Positions 35,089 to 45,213 of a stretch of DNA of 64,000 bases are shown here, one piece after another. The notes beneath the pieces are model-generated. The model had not been told where the DNA came from. It saw only the letters and a program-made list of their open reading frames with translations, and did not search any database. The stretch is from Vibrio splendidus (GTDB taxonomy: Bacteria; Pseudomonadota; Gammaproteobacteria; Enterobacterales; Vibrionaceae), in the NCBI RefSeq assembly GCF_003345295.1, contig NZ_CP031056.1:1054001-1118000 (forward strand). Direction: 5' to 3'. Position 1 is the first letter of the stretch, and each line of letters starts with the position of its first letter. The translations under genes were made by a program, and so were the position numbers.

Positions 35089-36184
35089 AAGAGAACAAGC
35101 TCACTACGTTAATCCAGAATTTTCCAAGTAGGTTGAATAGAGTGTTTTCGCCAGTATAAACGATGACATCTGCTTGGCCTCCAATTCGCATTGATTGGAT
35201 CGCTGATGGTTCGTTTATTTTGATCGTAACTGGAATACGTTGTGTGTCTCTTAACCATCCATTTTGGTTTTGTACACTCGCAAGGTCGCCAAGTTGTTCG
35301 TTTTTACCCCATGTGACTCCCAGGTCGATTGAAGAAACTGTGCCTTTGAACGTAGTGCCTGGAGCAAGATCTAATGCGATTTCAACATCATCGCCTGGCT
35401 TTATGTTACCGAGACTATTCTCTCGAAAATAAGCTTCAAGCCATAAATTGTCGCTTTCGACGAAGGTGACTAATGGAGAGCCTGAAGAAGCGTATGAACC
35501 TTCTGATAAATTCAAGTTGGTTACCGCACCATCTGAAGGCGCTGATAGGGTTGTGCGCGATAAGTCTAATTGGGCTTTTTGTAATTCAAGTAGTGCTGAT
35601 TGTATTTGTGCATTTTCCTCTCCCTCTGAACCCACTTGAGCTTTAGCTTTTTCTAGATTAGCGTGAGCGTTCATGACCTCAGCATTAGCTTTATCAATCG
35701 TGGCACGTGTTGTATCTGCATCTGACTTTGATACAACCCCTTTGTCTGCCATCGCTAATACTCGTTGACCCTGACGCCGAGCATTTTGTTGTGCAACTAA
35801 CGATGTCGTGAGTTGTGCTTGAGCGGAAATAATACTGGCCATTTGCGCCCCAACTTGCTGTCCGGCTATCTTCAATTTTGCTTCTGCTTGTTTAACGGCT
35901 ATCTCATAGTCGGTAGAGACAATTTTGAGCAACACGTCATTTTTCTCTACTTTAGTGTTTGCTGTAATATTAATTTGTTCTATTAAACCTGATACTTGTG
36001 GTTTTAAGGAAATGACGTTGCCTTCAACTCTAACGTTGTCGGTAGTTGGAATAATCCTGTCTGAAACTACAGCGATACCAATAGAAAGTATGGTGAATGC
36101 CAACAGACTGTTTGTCGCTATTTTTACTTTATTGATTGGTTTCTTTTTTTGCGTTTCAGTGCCGATTTTTTTTATTTCTGACAT
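35078..36184 (-). CDS. HlyD-family membrane fusion protein (EmrA-like)
   Basis: 368 aa. A short cytoplasmic tail and one membrane segment (SLLAFTILSIGIAVVSDRII, ~28-47), a lipoyl half-motif (VEGNVISLKPQVSGLIEQIN), a long coiled-coil hairpin (~95-205), the second lipoyl half (LSAPSDGAVTNLNLSEGSYA) and a beta barrel with LRDTQRIPVTIKI. It bridges the inner-membrane pump at 34093 and an outer-membrane channel. First gene of the two-gene operon. Confidence 0.9.
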   Translation of the reverse strand: MSEIKKIGTETQKKKPINKVKIATNSLLAFTILSIGIAVVSDRIIPTTDNVRVEGNVISLKPQVSGLIEQINITANTKVEKNDVLLKIVSTDYEIAVKQAEAKLKIAGQQVGAQMASIISAQAQLTTSLVAQQNARRQGQRVLAMADKGVVSKSDADTTRATIDKANAEVMNAHANLEKAKAQVGSEGEENAQIQSALLELQKAQLDLSRTTLSAPSDGAVTNLNLSEGSYASSGSPLVTFVESDNLWLEAYFRENSLGNIKPGDDVEIALDLAPGTTFKGTVSSIDLGVTWGKNEQLGDLASVQNQNGWLRDTQRIPVTIKINEPSAIQSMRIGGQADVIVYTGENTLFNLLGKFWINVVSLFSYVR

Positions 36185-36539
36185 GTGAGGCTCTCAATTT
36201 AAGATTCTGATATGTAGGGAGTTAGGTGTTCTACTCCCATCAATGAACCATCACGTTATTAATGAGAGAGTGAACCATTTTTAAGATAAAAATAAGATCA
36301 AATATCTTGATTTAATGGCCATGTCGTGACATTGGTTTTTTTATTTTCGTGATGAAATTGAAACATATGCTAGGCAGAGTCAAATCGGTATTAATTAAAT
36401 TGGTTATTTTTGATGTGTCACCAAATGGCAAGCATGACGTTAGATGAATGATTAACATGGATTTTGAACATCAATTGCAGCCAATTAAGAGGTTCGAGAA
36501 CTGCAATTGAAACAAGATTAACGTTAAAGGGTACTGGAT
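36185..36539. other. Divergent promoter region
   Basis: 355 bp AT-rich spacer between the efflux operon (-) and the small secreted protein (+). No clear operator was identified. Confidence 0.35.
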
Positions 36540-36860
36540 ATGAAACTGATAAAGATTCTCGCATTCTCTATGATTGTGTTGATTTCCAACGCGTATGCAA
36601 TCACAGATGCCAGTGAGATTGGCGCAAACTCAGGTGCTATGAATTACTGCTACGATAACTTTTCTGACCCTAGCCAAAATTCGAAATATAAAATTCTCAA
36701 ACTGAAAACCTATGAAAAGTACCGAGATCTACTTAGTGATGAACGTGCAAGAGCGTTATTAATGAAAAGGGCTGCAGAAGGTGGCGATTATTTAGGAGAC
36801 CCTCTGGATAAGAGTCGATGCAATAGCCTACGAAAGGTGCTTTATATTAAATATAACTAA
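36540..36860 (+). CDS. Small secreted protein
   Basis: 106 aa with a clear signal peptide (MKLIKILAFSMIVLISNAYA, cleavage ~20). The mature part contains two cysteines (NYCYDNF, SRCNSL) that could pair. Family not recognised. AAAGGG upstream of ATG. Likely periplasmic. It lies just before the AraC regulator; relation unknown. Confidence 0.65.
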   Translation: MKLIKILAFSMIVLISNAYAITDASEIGANSGAMNYCYDNFSDPSQNSKYKILKLKTYEKYRDLLSDERARALLMKRAAEGGDYLGDPLDKSRCNSLRKVLYIKYN

Positions 36861-36975
36861 ATAGTATGAATCTAACCCCTTATTTGATTTGCCAAGTAAG
36901 GGGTTTTCTAATTCTTAGGCACGACTGTCAACATATCAAACGAGAAACATCTAATTATAAAGAAGGTCCTAACGT

Positions 36976-37986
36976 ATGGCGTTACCGAATAGAGGAGTAC
37001 CACTTGTTCGCACAGATTGTGTTCATGACCTGGCTGAACTCTTTAGTGAAAGAGATATTAATGTGTATTCTTTGATTACTGGTGTTAAAGCACCGGTTGA
37101 CATACAAACATGTGAATTCCCGTTTATACCTGAGACTGTTTTACTCAACATAATCAGAATGTTTGGTGAAAGTGTTTCGTTGGACACATTTGTGACTCGT
37201 GTTTGGGTAATGTGTAAGAACACCTATATACCGGGCGTGATTGCTCAGTTGGTTAAAGCAAGGGAGGGCACTGTAAAAGAAGCGCTAGAAGAATTCTGTG
37301 AAATCATTCGATATTACTCAAGCGGAGTTAAAATATCGTTAAAGCTCCATAATGATTGTTACTGGTTAGTTCGCGAAAAAGAGGGTGCGACACAAGACTG
37401 GTTTAAGTACGCGGAAATATTCTCGTTCATTTTCCTGGATGAGTTGATAACAGCTTTGACTAAACACAATAGCAAAGAAAAGTATGTGACAATTGTCAGC
37501 CCACATACGGAGTGCTTTTTTGAATGCTCACAGTTAGCACATGTTCAGTTTTTTACACTCCGCTCAGTCACAGGTATTCGTCTAAATAACGAAATTTTGA
37601 GTCAAAAAGTTAACTTAATAAAAAATTCAGGAAGAGAGGTTATAGATCGAGAAGGTATACCTAGTGATTTTTTGTGCTCATTCAAACATGCCATGCAACC
37701 ATATTTGTCGATGGGAAAGTTACCCATATCAACGGCTGCGAACATACTGGGAATGAGTCCTAGGACTATCCAGAGGCGCTTATTCGGCGCAAGTGTAACT
37801 TATCGCGAAGTATTGGATGATCTTATTCTAAATGAAGTTCAGGTTCGGCTGAAGTACTCGGACGACTCAATAACGTCAATAGCAACCAATATCGGCTATG
37901 GTGATTCTGCTAACTTCACTCGTTTCTTTAAACGCAAAACAGGGTTTACTCCTTCACAGTTCCGCAGCCAACATCAAGGGTTATAG
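36976..37986 (+). CDS. AraC/XylS-family transcriptional regulator
   Basis: 336 aa. The N-terminal ~220 residues resemble the Arabinose_bd ligand domain of OruR/ArgR-type regulators. The C-terminal HTH_18 is clear: ISTAANILGMSPRTIQRRLF (first HTH) and ITSIATNIGYGDSANFTRFF with KRKTGFTPSQFR. AAGAAGG precedes the ATG. It lies 200 bp upstream of the PLP decarboxylase on the same strand and may control it; this is by position only. Confidence 0.88.
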   Translation: MALPNRGVPLVRTDCVHDLAELFSERDINVYSLITGVKAPVDIQTCEFPFIPETVLLNIIRMFGESVSLDTFVTRVWVMCKNTYIPGVIAQLVKAREGTVKEALEEFCEIIRYYSSGVKISLKLHNDCYWLVREKEGATQDWFKYAEIFSFIFLDELITALTKHNSKEKYVTIVSPHTECFFECSQLAHVQFFTLRSVTGIRLNNEILSQKVNLIKNSGREVIDREGIPSDFLCSFKHAMQPYLSMGKLPISTAANILGMSPRTIQRRLFGASVTYREVLDDLILNEVQVRLKYSDDSITSIATNIGYGDSANFTRFFKRKTGFTPSQFRSQHQGL

Positions 37987-38182
37987 TTTTCTGTCAGTGA
38001 GGGGTAATTATATGATTGACTCAAAACTCTATACATTGATTAGAAAAGTTCGTCTTTGGTTTCTCGTTTTTGTGCTGGATATATGAACTTTATTAAATCG
38101 CATTCCCGTGGCGCGATATGACAATTCCTAAACGCTCTGATCCAATAACATGATTGGGTAGACAACAAATAGAGGAATCATC

Positions 38183-39628
38183 ATGTCACACCGTTTTAAT
38201 GAATATCGCTTACCACTTGAAAGCTCTCTCAAACATGCAGTTTCTTACCTAGAATCTTTAGCAGATAGACCGGTAGACAACGGTACAACCTCACAAGCGT
38301 TACGTGAAGCTATCGGCGGGGATTTACCATTGCGACCAACAGACCCATCACAAGTGATTAATGACATGGTAAAGAATGTCGATGCTGGTTTAATGGCATC
38401 TGGTGGTGCACGTTTCTTTGGGTACGCGATTGGCAGTTCATTTCCCGCTTCACTAGCAGCCGATTGGCTCGTGAGTGCTTGGGACCAAAATGTGCCTTAT
38501 TACGTTTCTAGCCCTGCTATGTCTGTTGTTGAAGAAACAGCTGCAGAGTGGATGGTTGAGCTACTAGGTTTAAATAAAGGTACGGCGGTAGGTTTCACTT
38601 CTGGTGCTCAAGAAGCGATTTACACCGGTTTGATTACTGCCCGCAATGCACTGCTTGAACGCGCTGGTTGGGATGTGGTGACAAAAGGCTTGTTTGGAGC
38701 TCCTCGTATTAACGTTGTTGTCAGTGATCAAATTCATTCAACGATCAAGCGCGCGCTATCCATGATTGGTATTGGTCTTGAAACGATTGTCAAAGTACCA
38801 ACCGACGATAACTTACGTATTATCCCAGATAACTTAAAAGAAATTATTTCAGGCTTAGAAGGCCCAACGCTTGTTTGCGCTCAAGCTGGCTGTATTGATT
38901 CCGGTGCTTTCGACCCATTTAATGAATTGGCTGATGCTGTCGAGAACCACGGCAACGCGTGGCTTCACGTAGATGGTGCAATTGGTTTATGGGCTGCCGC
39001 AAGTGATAAACAAAAGTATTTATTAGCAGGTATTGAACGCGCAGATTCTATTGATACTGACGGGCATAAATGGTTCAACATGCCGTATGACAGTGGAATG
39101 ATCATCGTAAAAGATGCAGCGGCACTATCTAAAGCGATGGGCGGTAGTAACATGGGTGACTACCTTAATGATGCAATGGAAAAACCAGATCGAAATGCGA
39201 TTAATTTTGGTATTTCTGCATCAAGAAGAGCACGTGGCGTTCCTGTGTATGCAGCGTTCAAATCATTAGGCAAAGAAGGGATTGTTGAACACATTGATCG
39301 TTGTACTGAGTTAGCTCAGCGTATGGCGAATAAGCTTTCATCTGTGCAAGGTATTACGATTTTGAATGATGTTATTTCTAATCGTTTCTCAGCACAATTT
39401 GGTGAAGGCGATGACACTTACCGCAATGAACTAACAGATCGAGTAGTTCACCGTTTACAGGAAGAGGGAACATTATATCCATCAACTTCGGGTTACAAAG
39501 GCTTGAAGACGATGCTGTTCTCTGTTCTGAGCTGCCATACTTCGACTGAAGACATCGACCTATCTGCTGAGAAGATTGTTGAAGCATACCTGACGGAGAA
39601 AGAATTTATGGATAATGCAGCCTCTTAA
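38183..39628 (+). CDS. Group II PLP-dependent decarboxylase
   Basis: 481 aa. Contains WLHVDGAIGLWAAAS (PLP-pocket Asp) and TDGHKWFNMPYDSG with the PLP Schiff-base Lys, plus GFTSGAQEAIYTGL. These belong to the aromatic-L-amino-acid/glutamate/diaminobutyrate decarboxylase family. The exact substrate cannot be read from the sequence. AGAGGAATCATC precedes the ATG. Proximity to the AraC regulator suggests substrate-inducible expression. Length is normal and no break is seen. Confidence 0.85.
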   Translation: MSHRFNEYRLPLESSLKHAVSYLESLADRPVDNGTTSQALREAIGGDLPLRPTDPSQVINDMVKNVDAGLMASGGARFFGYAIGSSFPASLAADWLVSAWDQNVPYYVSSPAMSVVEETAAEWMVELLGLNKGTAVGFTSGAQEAIYTGLITARNALLERAGWDVVTKGLFGAPRINVVVSDQIHSTIKRALSMIGIGLETIVKVPTDDNLRIIPDNLKEIISGLEGPTLVCAQAGCIDSGAFDPFNELADAVENHGNAWLHVDGAIGLWAAASDKQKYLLAGIERADSIDTDGHKWFNMPYDSGMIIVKDAAALSKAMGGSNMGDYLNDAMEKPDRNAINFGISASRRARGVPVYAAFKSLGKEGIVEHIDRCTELAQRMANKLSSVQGITILNDVISNRFSAQFGEGDDTYRNELTDRVVHRLQEEGTLYPSTSGYKGLKTMLFSVLSCHTSTEDIDLSAEKIVEAYLTEKEFMDNAAS

Positions 39629-39674
39629 TTCATCCCTTAGGGAGTAAGTCCCAATTGAATATTGGGACTTTTTA

Positions 39675-40022
39675 CTAATTTCCATCTAATACATGAGTTA
39701 TGGAACCACTATCTTGAGATGAATAAAAAGCCGCTATATCTCTCAAGTCTTGATCATCGAGCTTACTGAGCTGAACTCGCATCATTTCTGCGTAGTCGCC
39801 TTGTCTATTTCCGCTTTGGTATGCTTTCATCGTGTTATAGAGGTAAGTTGAATTTTGACCCGAAAGTTTGGGGTAATCAGTGTTACTTGTTTCACCCGTG
39901 GGGTTATGACAGAAAACGCAACTTGGTGATTTCATTTTACCCAGTTCAGGATCGCCAAAATCAGAGGCATGAAGGCTAGGGGAAAGAGTGAGTAATAGTA
40001 AAGCGAAGGATTGATAAGTCAT
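39675..40022 (-). CDS. Monohaem cytochrome c (c553-like)
   Basis: 115 aa with signal peptide (MTYQSFALLLLTLSPSLHAS). Haem motif CVFCH (~35-39). Distal Met candidate in YAEMMRVQL. C-terminal LDDQDLRDIAAFYSS is the typical class I cytochrome c final helix. Periplasmic electron carrier. It converges on the decarboxylase gene; no partner oxidase or reductase is nearby. Confidence 0.85.
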   Translation of the reverse strand: MTYQSFALLLLTLSPSLHASDFGDPELGKMKSPSCVFCHNPTGETSNTDYPKLSGQNSTYLYNTMKAYQSGNRQGDYAEMMRVQLSKLDDQDLRDIAAFYSSQDSGSITHVLDGN

Positions 40023-40399
40023 GTTTTTACTCCAGTTAAAAACATAACAATAAGGCTTACCCTAAGGGGAAGCTCAAGTCTGAATTGCTATAGGTGCTAT
40101 AGATGCTAATGGTGTTAACAGTTAAAGCGTACTTTTTGCTCTGTTAGGTAAGTAGAGGGGCTGCAGAAGTGATGTTTTCGTGAGTTTACAAGTTCGACTC
40201 GTATTTTATAGGGCGGGATGTTTTTCTACTTTTTAAAATGTGATTAAACCACAGACGATTCGATTTAAACTTCGTTTATTAGCCTGACAGTGATTCTATG
40301 AGGAACTGAATAATATCAGGTCACCTTTCAAGGGCTTAAATTCTAATACGTCTGTTTGAAAAAAAACTGCAATCGGCATTTTTATGTTCATAATTTCAA
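40023..40399. other. Island left junction with ltaE 3'-end copy
   Basis: 377 bp. 40049-40154 is a diverged copy of the ltaE 3' end and terminator (see repeat entries). No other gene. Confidence 0.55.
40049..40154 (-). repeat. Diverged duplicate of the ltaE 3' end
   Basis: Aligns with 47849-47945 (GGGGAAGCTCAA(G/A)TCT, AATTGCTAT, GTTAAAGCG, TGTTAGG(T/A)AAGTA) with one 9-bp insertion. The minus strand still encodes YLPNRAKSTL-stop, matching FLTRLENAL-stop of ltaE. Confidence 0.8.
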
Positions 40400-41083
40400 C
40401 TATATGTCTGGTTGTATAATAGTCTCTAAACTATTGATAAAATGTGCTTTTCTTATCGCTTCTTTTCTATTGGTGACATTTATTTTTTTGTATATGTTGT
40501 ATACGTGCGTTTTTACCGTACTTTCTGAAATAAATAGTTCGCTTGATATCTCTAGATTTGAATCTCCTCTGACAACTCGTTTAAATATTTGAGCCTCTCT
40601 TTTCGTCAGGTTAGACAGTATTACCTGAGACTTGAAAGTATAAGAGCACGCATTGGATAAAATATGTGACATTAACTTCCTAGGTAGCCATAGATCATCA
40701 TCACATACCGTTTTTAAACAACGTGTAAGGTGTTCAATAGGAGCATCTTGATAAATCATTCCCTTTATATTAAACAAGTTGAATAGCTGCATTACGGTAA
40801 TACTCTGTCCGGTAATGTCTGCGGGAACGTCATAGACTACCCATTTACTGGACTCTATTTTTGATAAGATGATGTTGATATCTTCGATATTTTCCAAGAG
40901 TAAGTAGCTAATGAGAACGACATCGAACGTTTTATGATTACGAGAGCGCTCAATGCTTAAAATACATTCTCTGCTAAAAGAAAAATCACTGTATTTCCCT
41001 ATTTCTCGTTGAATAAACTGATTGTTAATACCGTTGTCACCTACCAGGAGTATGTGCTTTAAATTATTTTTATTTTCATACAT
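40400..41083 (-). CDS. LuxR/CsgD-VpsT-type transcriptional regulator
   Basis: 227 aa. N-terminal receiver-like domain without a clear phospho-Asp. C-terminal LuxR HTH: LTKREAQIFKRVVRGDSNLE, then ISSELFISESTVKTHVYNIY. DDLWLPRKLM (near 133-142) sits where VpsT/CsgD proteins carry the W[F/L/T][S/T]R c-di-GMP-binding motif; here the third residue is Pro. Located just downstream of the chaperone-usher operon, same strand, ~95 bp after it, so probable control of pilus expression. Confidence 0.85.
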   Translation of the reverse strand: MYENKNNLKHILLVGDNGINNQFIQREIGKYSDFSFSRECILSIERSRNHKTFDVVLISYLLLENIEDINIILSKIESSKWVVYDVPADITGQSITVMQLFNLFNIKGMIYQDAPIEHLTRCLKTVCDDDLWLPRKLMSHILSNACSYTFKSQVILSNLTKREAQIFKRVVRGDSNLEISSELFISESTVKTHVYNIYKKINVTNRKEAIRKAHFINSLETIIQPDI

Positions 41084-41177
41084 AATTTACTCCGAAACTG
41101 AAAAATCATGTTTGATTGTATGATGGTGGATTTTATATAATTGAGTTGCATATCTCACTTTTTATATAATTACATAA

Positions 41178-42059
41178 TTATGGTTGTTGTGAAAGTTGGG
41201 GTTCGATAGAAATTTGTAATGTATCGTCATATTGTCCTCCTGGTTTGTTCTCTGTTTCACCGATGACAAAACTCAAAGGAATAGGTTGGCCAATCGTAGC
41301 GGAAAGACGTTGAATTTTTGCATCCAGTTGTTCAAGGTTTACTCTGTCGTTATCAAGGGAAAGTTGGTATGGAATGTCCCATTTTTCCTCATTAGATTCA
41401 TGACGTAGCATTCCTTGATGGGTTGATTCCAATACGATGGTATAAGCTGTGTTGCTTTGAACCCATAGGTTAGGTGCGGAACGAATAACCTTGTTGGAAT
41501 ATAAAGTCCCTAGATCAAGGTCATAATGTTGTTGGGTCAATCCATAAAAATGAATTTTTGCAGCAGGCGGAACGTTAACAGATACCGAGAGTGAACTGGG
41601 GCTAATTTCTATTTGTTTACTATCTGAGGTATAAGAAGGCGAGACTTCCAATAACCCTCGATAGGTTCCTGATGCTAACCATTGTTTACTTGGGAAACGC
41701 ATTTGTATCGTTGCCGAAGGTTGGTTTTCTGTTAATGATAAGTGCCATTGATTAGCCACTGACATACCAATCTGCCCACTCCATTCAAAGCCGAGTTTTG
41801 CTTGGTTTACCCCTTTTAACGATCGACTGGTATCGTTAAGTTGTAAAATCAAGTCTAATTTGCAGGGTTCGCCAATTATGATCGCATCTATACGGTAAGT
41901 GTTTATTGTTGCGAAAGTTCCTGCGCTGAAAACATCATATTGTGATTTCGATGAGACGGGTTGAATAGCCAAGGCACTGGCTTCACACGCCAATGCCGAA
42001 GGTACATGGTTTATGGCGATGAGGAACAAGGATCCCCAAAGAACTTGTTTATTCCACAT
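41178..42059 (-). CDS. Chaperone-usher pilus tip/minor subunit (spore coat U-like)
   Basis: Start placed at 42059 (MWNKQVLWGSLF) with AGGAG six bases upstream; an ATG at 42065 is alternative. 293 aa with signal peptide to ~SALA. Two domains: an N-terminal one and a C-terminal SCPU-like domain ending GGQYDDTLQISIEP, the donor-strand-type terminus of archaic CU subunits. In Csu-type operons the last gene encodes the two-domain tip adhesin, which fits the position after the usher. Confidence 0.75.
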   Translation of the reverse strand: MWNKQVLWGSLFLIAINHVPSALACEASALAIQPVSSKSQYDVFSAGTFATINTYRIDAIIIGEPCKLDLILQLNDTSRSLKGVNQAKLGFEWSGQIGMSVANQWHLSLTENQPSATIQMRFPSKQWLASGTYRGLLEVSPSYTSDSKQIEISPSSLSVSVNVPPAAKIHFYGLTQQHYDLDLGTLYSNKVIRSAPNLWVQSNTAYTIVLESTHQGMLRHESNEEKWDIPYQLSLDNDRVNLEQLDAKIQRLSATIGQPIPLSFVIGETENKPGGQYDDTLQISIEPQLSQQP

Positions 42060-44541
42060 AAACATCTCCTAGTCTTATCAAGTTGTCACTGCGTTCACTG
42101 AGGGTAATGATGACGGATTCTTGTTCTTTAGTGTCGAGTACCAACTGGTACTTACCGGGCTTTAATCCAGAGATTGCGAATATGCCGTTACGATTGGTAA
42201 AGAAGTCAATCGGTAACTGTTTTGCATCACCAAGGTAATGTGCGACACCAGCGACAAGTGAAATAGGGTTGTTACTTTGACGATCGAATAGCTTGCCAAT
42301 AACCGTTAATACAGCATCCGATCCGATCTGTAGCTGGAATCCCCGTTTATAACCAGGCTTAATCCAAAAAGCACCATCGCCTAAGTCATACCCTGGTGGC
42401 AAGTTATCGACCTCGTAACCGACTACTTGGCCATTATAAGCAACAAGGTCAGGAACCATGGCACTTGCATCTCCTTTAAGGTAAACGCGTGCGTACTCAC
42501 CATCTTTTGTTGGGTCGACAGCCACGTCATTTTTTGCGAGGCTTTCGTGCTTGCTAACAATAGCAAATGCTTCGCGCACCGGTCTGCCGATCGTCACAGA
42601 TGAACCTGCAAAAGCAAGGGCACTACTTATCGTCACATCAGTACTGTGATTTCGTGTTTCGCCACTAATGTCTTCAAGCCGCGAAGCGTGGGTCGCGTTT
42701 AATTCATAACGGTTAGCCGTGTAGTTAATCCCAGCATCCATATCGGCATCCGTTTCTTCGTTAGTAATGACACTCGCAAACGCCGACATCCCCCCTGTGT
42801 TACCAATATTATTCTGATAGCTGTAATCTAAGGCGGCTTCATTAAGCTCTGTTGTGTAACGACCGACAACACGAGTTTGTCTACTGAGAGGCCAGCTTAT
42901 GGTGACAGTCGTGCTGATATCATCGTCTTCGGTTGCGTTATGCCGATAGTTAACGCGTGCACTCCAGGTGGCGGGAGTATCAAACAGTCCGTCCGATAAA
43001 CTCGGGCTAATCAACCAATAATCGTTCTCTTTGTCTACCCCTGAGCGGTAATTGAGGGTCATGGCGGCACGTAAAGACTGACCAAGGTAAATAGAGCTGA
43101 ATGCAGATACATAATGGGTGGTTAGATTGATATCGGTATCGGAAGCATCAAACCCTGAGACCCCAGTAAAATTGTTGGTCAGATATTCATAACTTACACT
43201 CAGTTGTGGGGACAGCGTGTTCGTATTAGAAAATTCCGCATCGAACGCAAATTTGTAAGCGTCGCCAGTTCCAAATGTAGGGTGTTCGCTACGCGAAGCA
43301 TTGAGTTCAGTGACGCCCCATGTAGAAGCGAGTAAAGCGGTGGCTCCATATTGGTAAAGATCTTCACGGGTTTGGAAGTTGGTACCTAACGTTAACCAAG
43401 GGTTAATACCCACATCGACATAACCATGCAAAATGCGTTCGTCGGTTAGATATTCTATTTGCCCATTCTGTAATTCAGAAGGCGCTCCATACATGACGCT
43501 ATATTCAAACTCACCGCCATTGAGCAAGTCGTTACCGGTCGCAATAGAAAACTCGATGCGTTCTTCATTCCCGGAGCGGTCGATGATGACGAGTACAATA
43601 TCATTGCTACCTTGCGCTAGAGGTATGTCACTAAGGTTATAGCTACCAGCGCCTAGCGTTAATCGCTGGACTGCAATCCCATCTATATAGACATCGACAT
43701 TTGAAGCTCTTTGAAGTGTGAATGATTGATTGGCTCGTGGTCGTGCATTTCTGGTTGGAATGAGCGTGAAATCTCGAGTTAAGCCAATACCAAGTATGTC
43801 GGTGCTGTCCTGAAAAGATTGACCACTGTTGTACATATCACCGAGCACAAGTCGCGTGCCTTGTTCTGCAAAGTCAATATTAAGACGAGATCCTTCTCTT
43901 ACGTATCGCGAATCTTGCGATGAGCTGTTTTCTAAATAAGATTCATACTCAAAGTTTAGAAAACCAATGTTAAGTGCTGAGTCAAACTGACTGCGATAGA
44001 GATCCTGCCTTGACGAATTCTGATCGACATATTGGCTCTCATTAGCCGAAAGGGCAAAGTTAACGTATCCACTAAACAAACTTGGCTCAGCATAGTTATA
44101 AAAATCATCTGCGCCATTCATAGACAGTTGCTGGGTTAAGCTAAATTCAGGCGGTACTGTCACGATGCATTCTAATAAAGAAAAATCGAAACTAAGACCT
44201 AATCCTACGCTCTCAAAATGGTGCTGAGACAGCATTTTATCGCTTGTCGTGTCATTGAGTTTCCCAATACCTTCTTGAGTTACGACGGACGAAAGGAGAG
44301 AAAGCGTACTTTCCTTCGGTAACAAGATCTCGTTGTTTGCGGTAATGATAATGTCCGCTTCCCCCAGTATGGTGTCACTTATCCTTAACAAAGAGGTAAG
44401 TTGAATATCTCGCCCTGTCGGGTTCAAGATCATTTCTTGACCCCAAGCAGCAGGGCTTAAGGCAGCACAATAAAAAAGTACTAATACCAAGACATACAAA
44501 ACTTGCCATATCTTGGGATAGGTTTCAGTTTTCATGCCCAT
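42049..44541 (-). CDS. Outer-membrane usher of chaperone-usher pilus
   Basis: 830 aa with signal peptide (cleavage near GWG-Q). PapC-type layout: N-terminal domain, beta barrel with many alternating strands, plug and C-terminal domains. FTLQRASNVDVYIDGIAVQR and DLPPGYDLGDGAFWIKPGYK are conserved usher segments. It secretes and assembles subunits in the outer membrane. Overlaps the chaperone by 17 bp and the tip gene by 11-17 bp, indicating tight translational coupling. Confidence 0.9.
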   Translation of the reverse strand: MGMKTETYPKIWQVLYVLVLVLFYCAALSPAAWGQEMILNPTGRDIQLTSLLRISDTILGEADIIITANNEILLPKESTLSLLSSVVTQEGIGKLNDTTSDKMLSQHHFESVGLGLSFDFSLLECIVTVPPEFSLTQQLSMNGADDFYNYAEPSLFSGYVNFALSANESQYVDQNSSRQDLYRSQFDSALNIGFLNFEYESYLENSSSQDSRYVREGSRLNIDFAEQGTRLVLGDMYNSGQSFQDSTDILGIGLTRDFTLIPTRNARPRANQSFTLQRASNVDVYIDGIAVQRLTLGAGSYNLSDIPLAQGSNDIVLVIIDRSGNEERIEFSIATGNDLLNGGEFEYSVMYGAPSELQNGQIEYLTDERILHGYVDVGINPWLTLGTNFQTREDLYQYGATALLASTWGVTELNASRSEHPTFGTGDAYKFAFDAEFSNTNTLSPQLSVSYEYLTNNFTGVSGFDASDTDINLTTHYVSAFSSIYLGQSLRAAMTLNYRSGVDKENDYWLISPSLSDGLFDTPATWSARVNYRHNATEDDDISTTVTISWPLSRQTRVVGRYTTELNEAALDYSYQNNIGNTGGMSAFASVITNEETDADMDAGINYTANRYELNATHASRLEDISGETRNHSTDVTISSALAFAGSSVTIGRPVREAFAIVSKHESLAKNDVAVDPTKDGEYARVYLKGDASAMVPDLVAYNGQVVGYEVDNLPPGYDLGDGAFWIKPGYKRGFQLQIGSDAVLTVIGKLFDRQSNNPISLVAGVAHYLGDAKQLPIDFFTNRNGIFAISGLKPGKYQLVLDTKEQESVIITLSERSDNLIRLGDVYVE

Positions 44542-45211
44542 GATAAGTGCCCACTGGTAAATAATTTAAAGAAGAAGGCAAAGTAATAATGGAGCGTGGT
44601 GGAATAAACTGCTCACCTAAAGCCTCATGTACTTTTTGGCTCTGAGATTCGAGCCCCGCAAAATGAAGTAACGATGTATAGGTAAATCGCGACCCAGAAT
44701 TAGTGAGTGTAAGTTTGCCTTGTTCATCTATGTGCAATTTCACGTCAGGTTCTAAAGAGGATGAGTGAATGTGTAACAACGCATTGTAGTGAACTTGTAA
44801 ATTGATACCGGTTGTTAAACCGATGGGTTTGTCTATTCTCGCGTTGTTCTGGCCAATATTCACGGTACTGAAGCGAACGAAGTAACTCTGGGAGGTTTCG
44901 AGTAATCGCTTTCCCAACCACTGTATACGGAATACTTGGCGTGCACCGGGTGCCAACATTGCGGCTGGTGGAAACACAAACATCTCTTCACTCGATAGAT
45001 CTGATGTTTGGAACGTGCCATCAGATAAGAAGTTCAAACGACGAACGTTAGCTTCAAGTGGGAGAGCTTGTGTTGAATTGTTAGTTACAACCAGTTGCGA
45101 TGTTGCCCGGTGATCTGTGTTGAGCTCGATGACGGTTGGAAACAATGTTATGCCAAACGTTTGTGCACACAGAAAGCAATAAATGAGCCCACCCAAGATA
45201 TAACGTCTCAT
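44525..45211 (-). CDS. Periplasmic pilus chaperone 2
   Basis: 228 aa. Signal peptide to TFG. PapD-like Ig fold: ITLFPTVIELNTDHRATSQL, FVFPPAAMLAPGARQVFRIQ (with the conserved Arg), and GLTTGINLQVHYNALLHIH. The C-terminal beta domain ends ...LPVGTYHGHEN. Second chaperone of the operon, directly before the usher. Two chaperones per operon are unusual; one may serve the tip subunit. Confidence 0.85.
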   Translation of the reverse strand: MRRYILGGLIYCFLCAQTFGITLFPTVIELNTDHRATSQLVVTNNSTQALPLEANVRRLNFLSDGTFQTSDLSSEEMFVFPPAAMLAPGARQVFRIQWLGKRLLETSQSYFVRFSTVNIGQNNARIDKPIGLTTGINLQVHYNALLHIHSSSLEPDVKLHIDEQGKLTLTNSGSRFTYTSLLHFAGLESQSQKVHEALGEQFIPPRSIITLPSSLNYLPVGTYHGHEN

Positions 45212-45213
45212 TA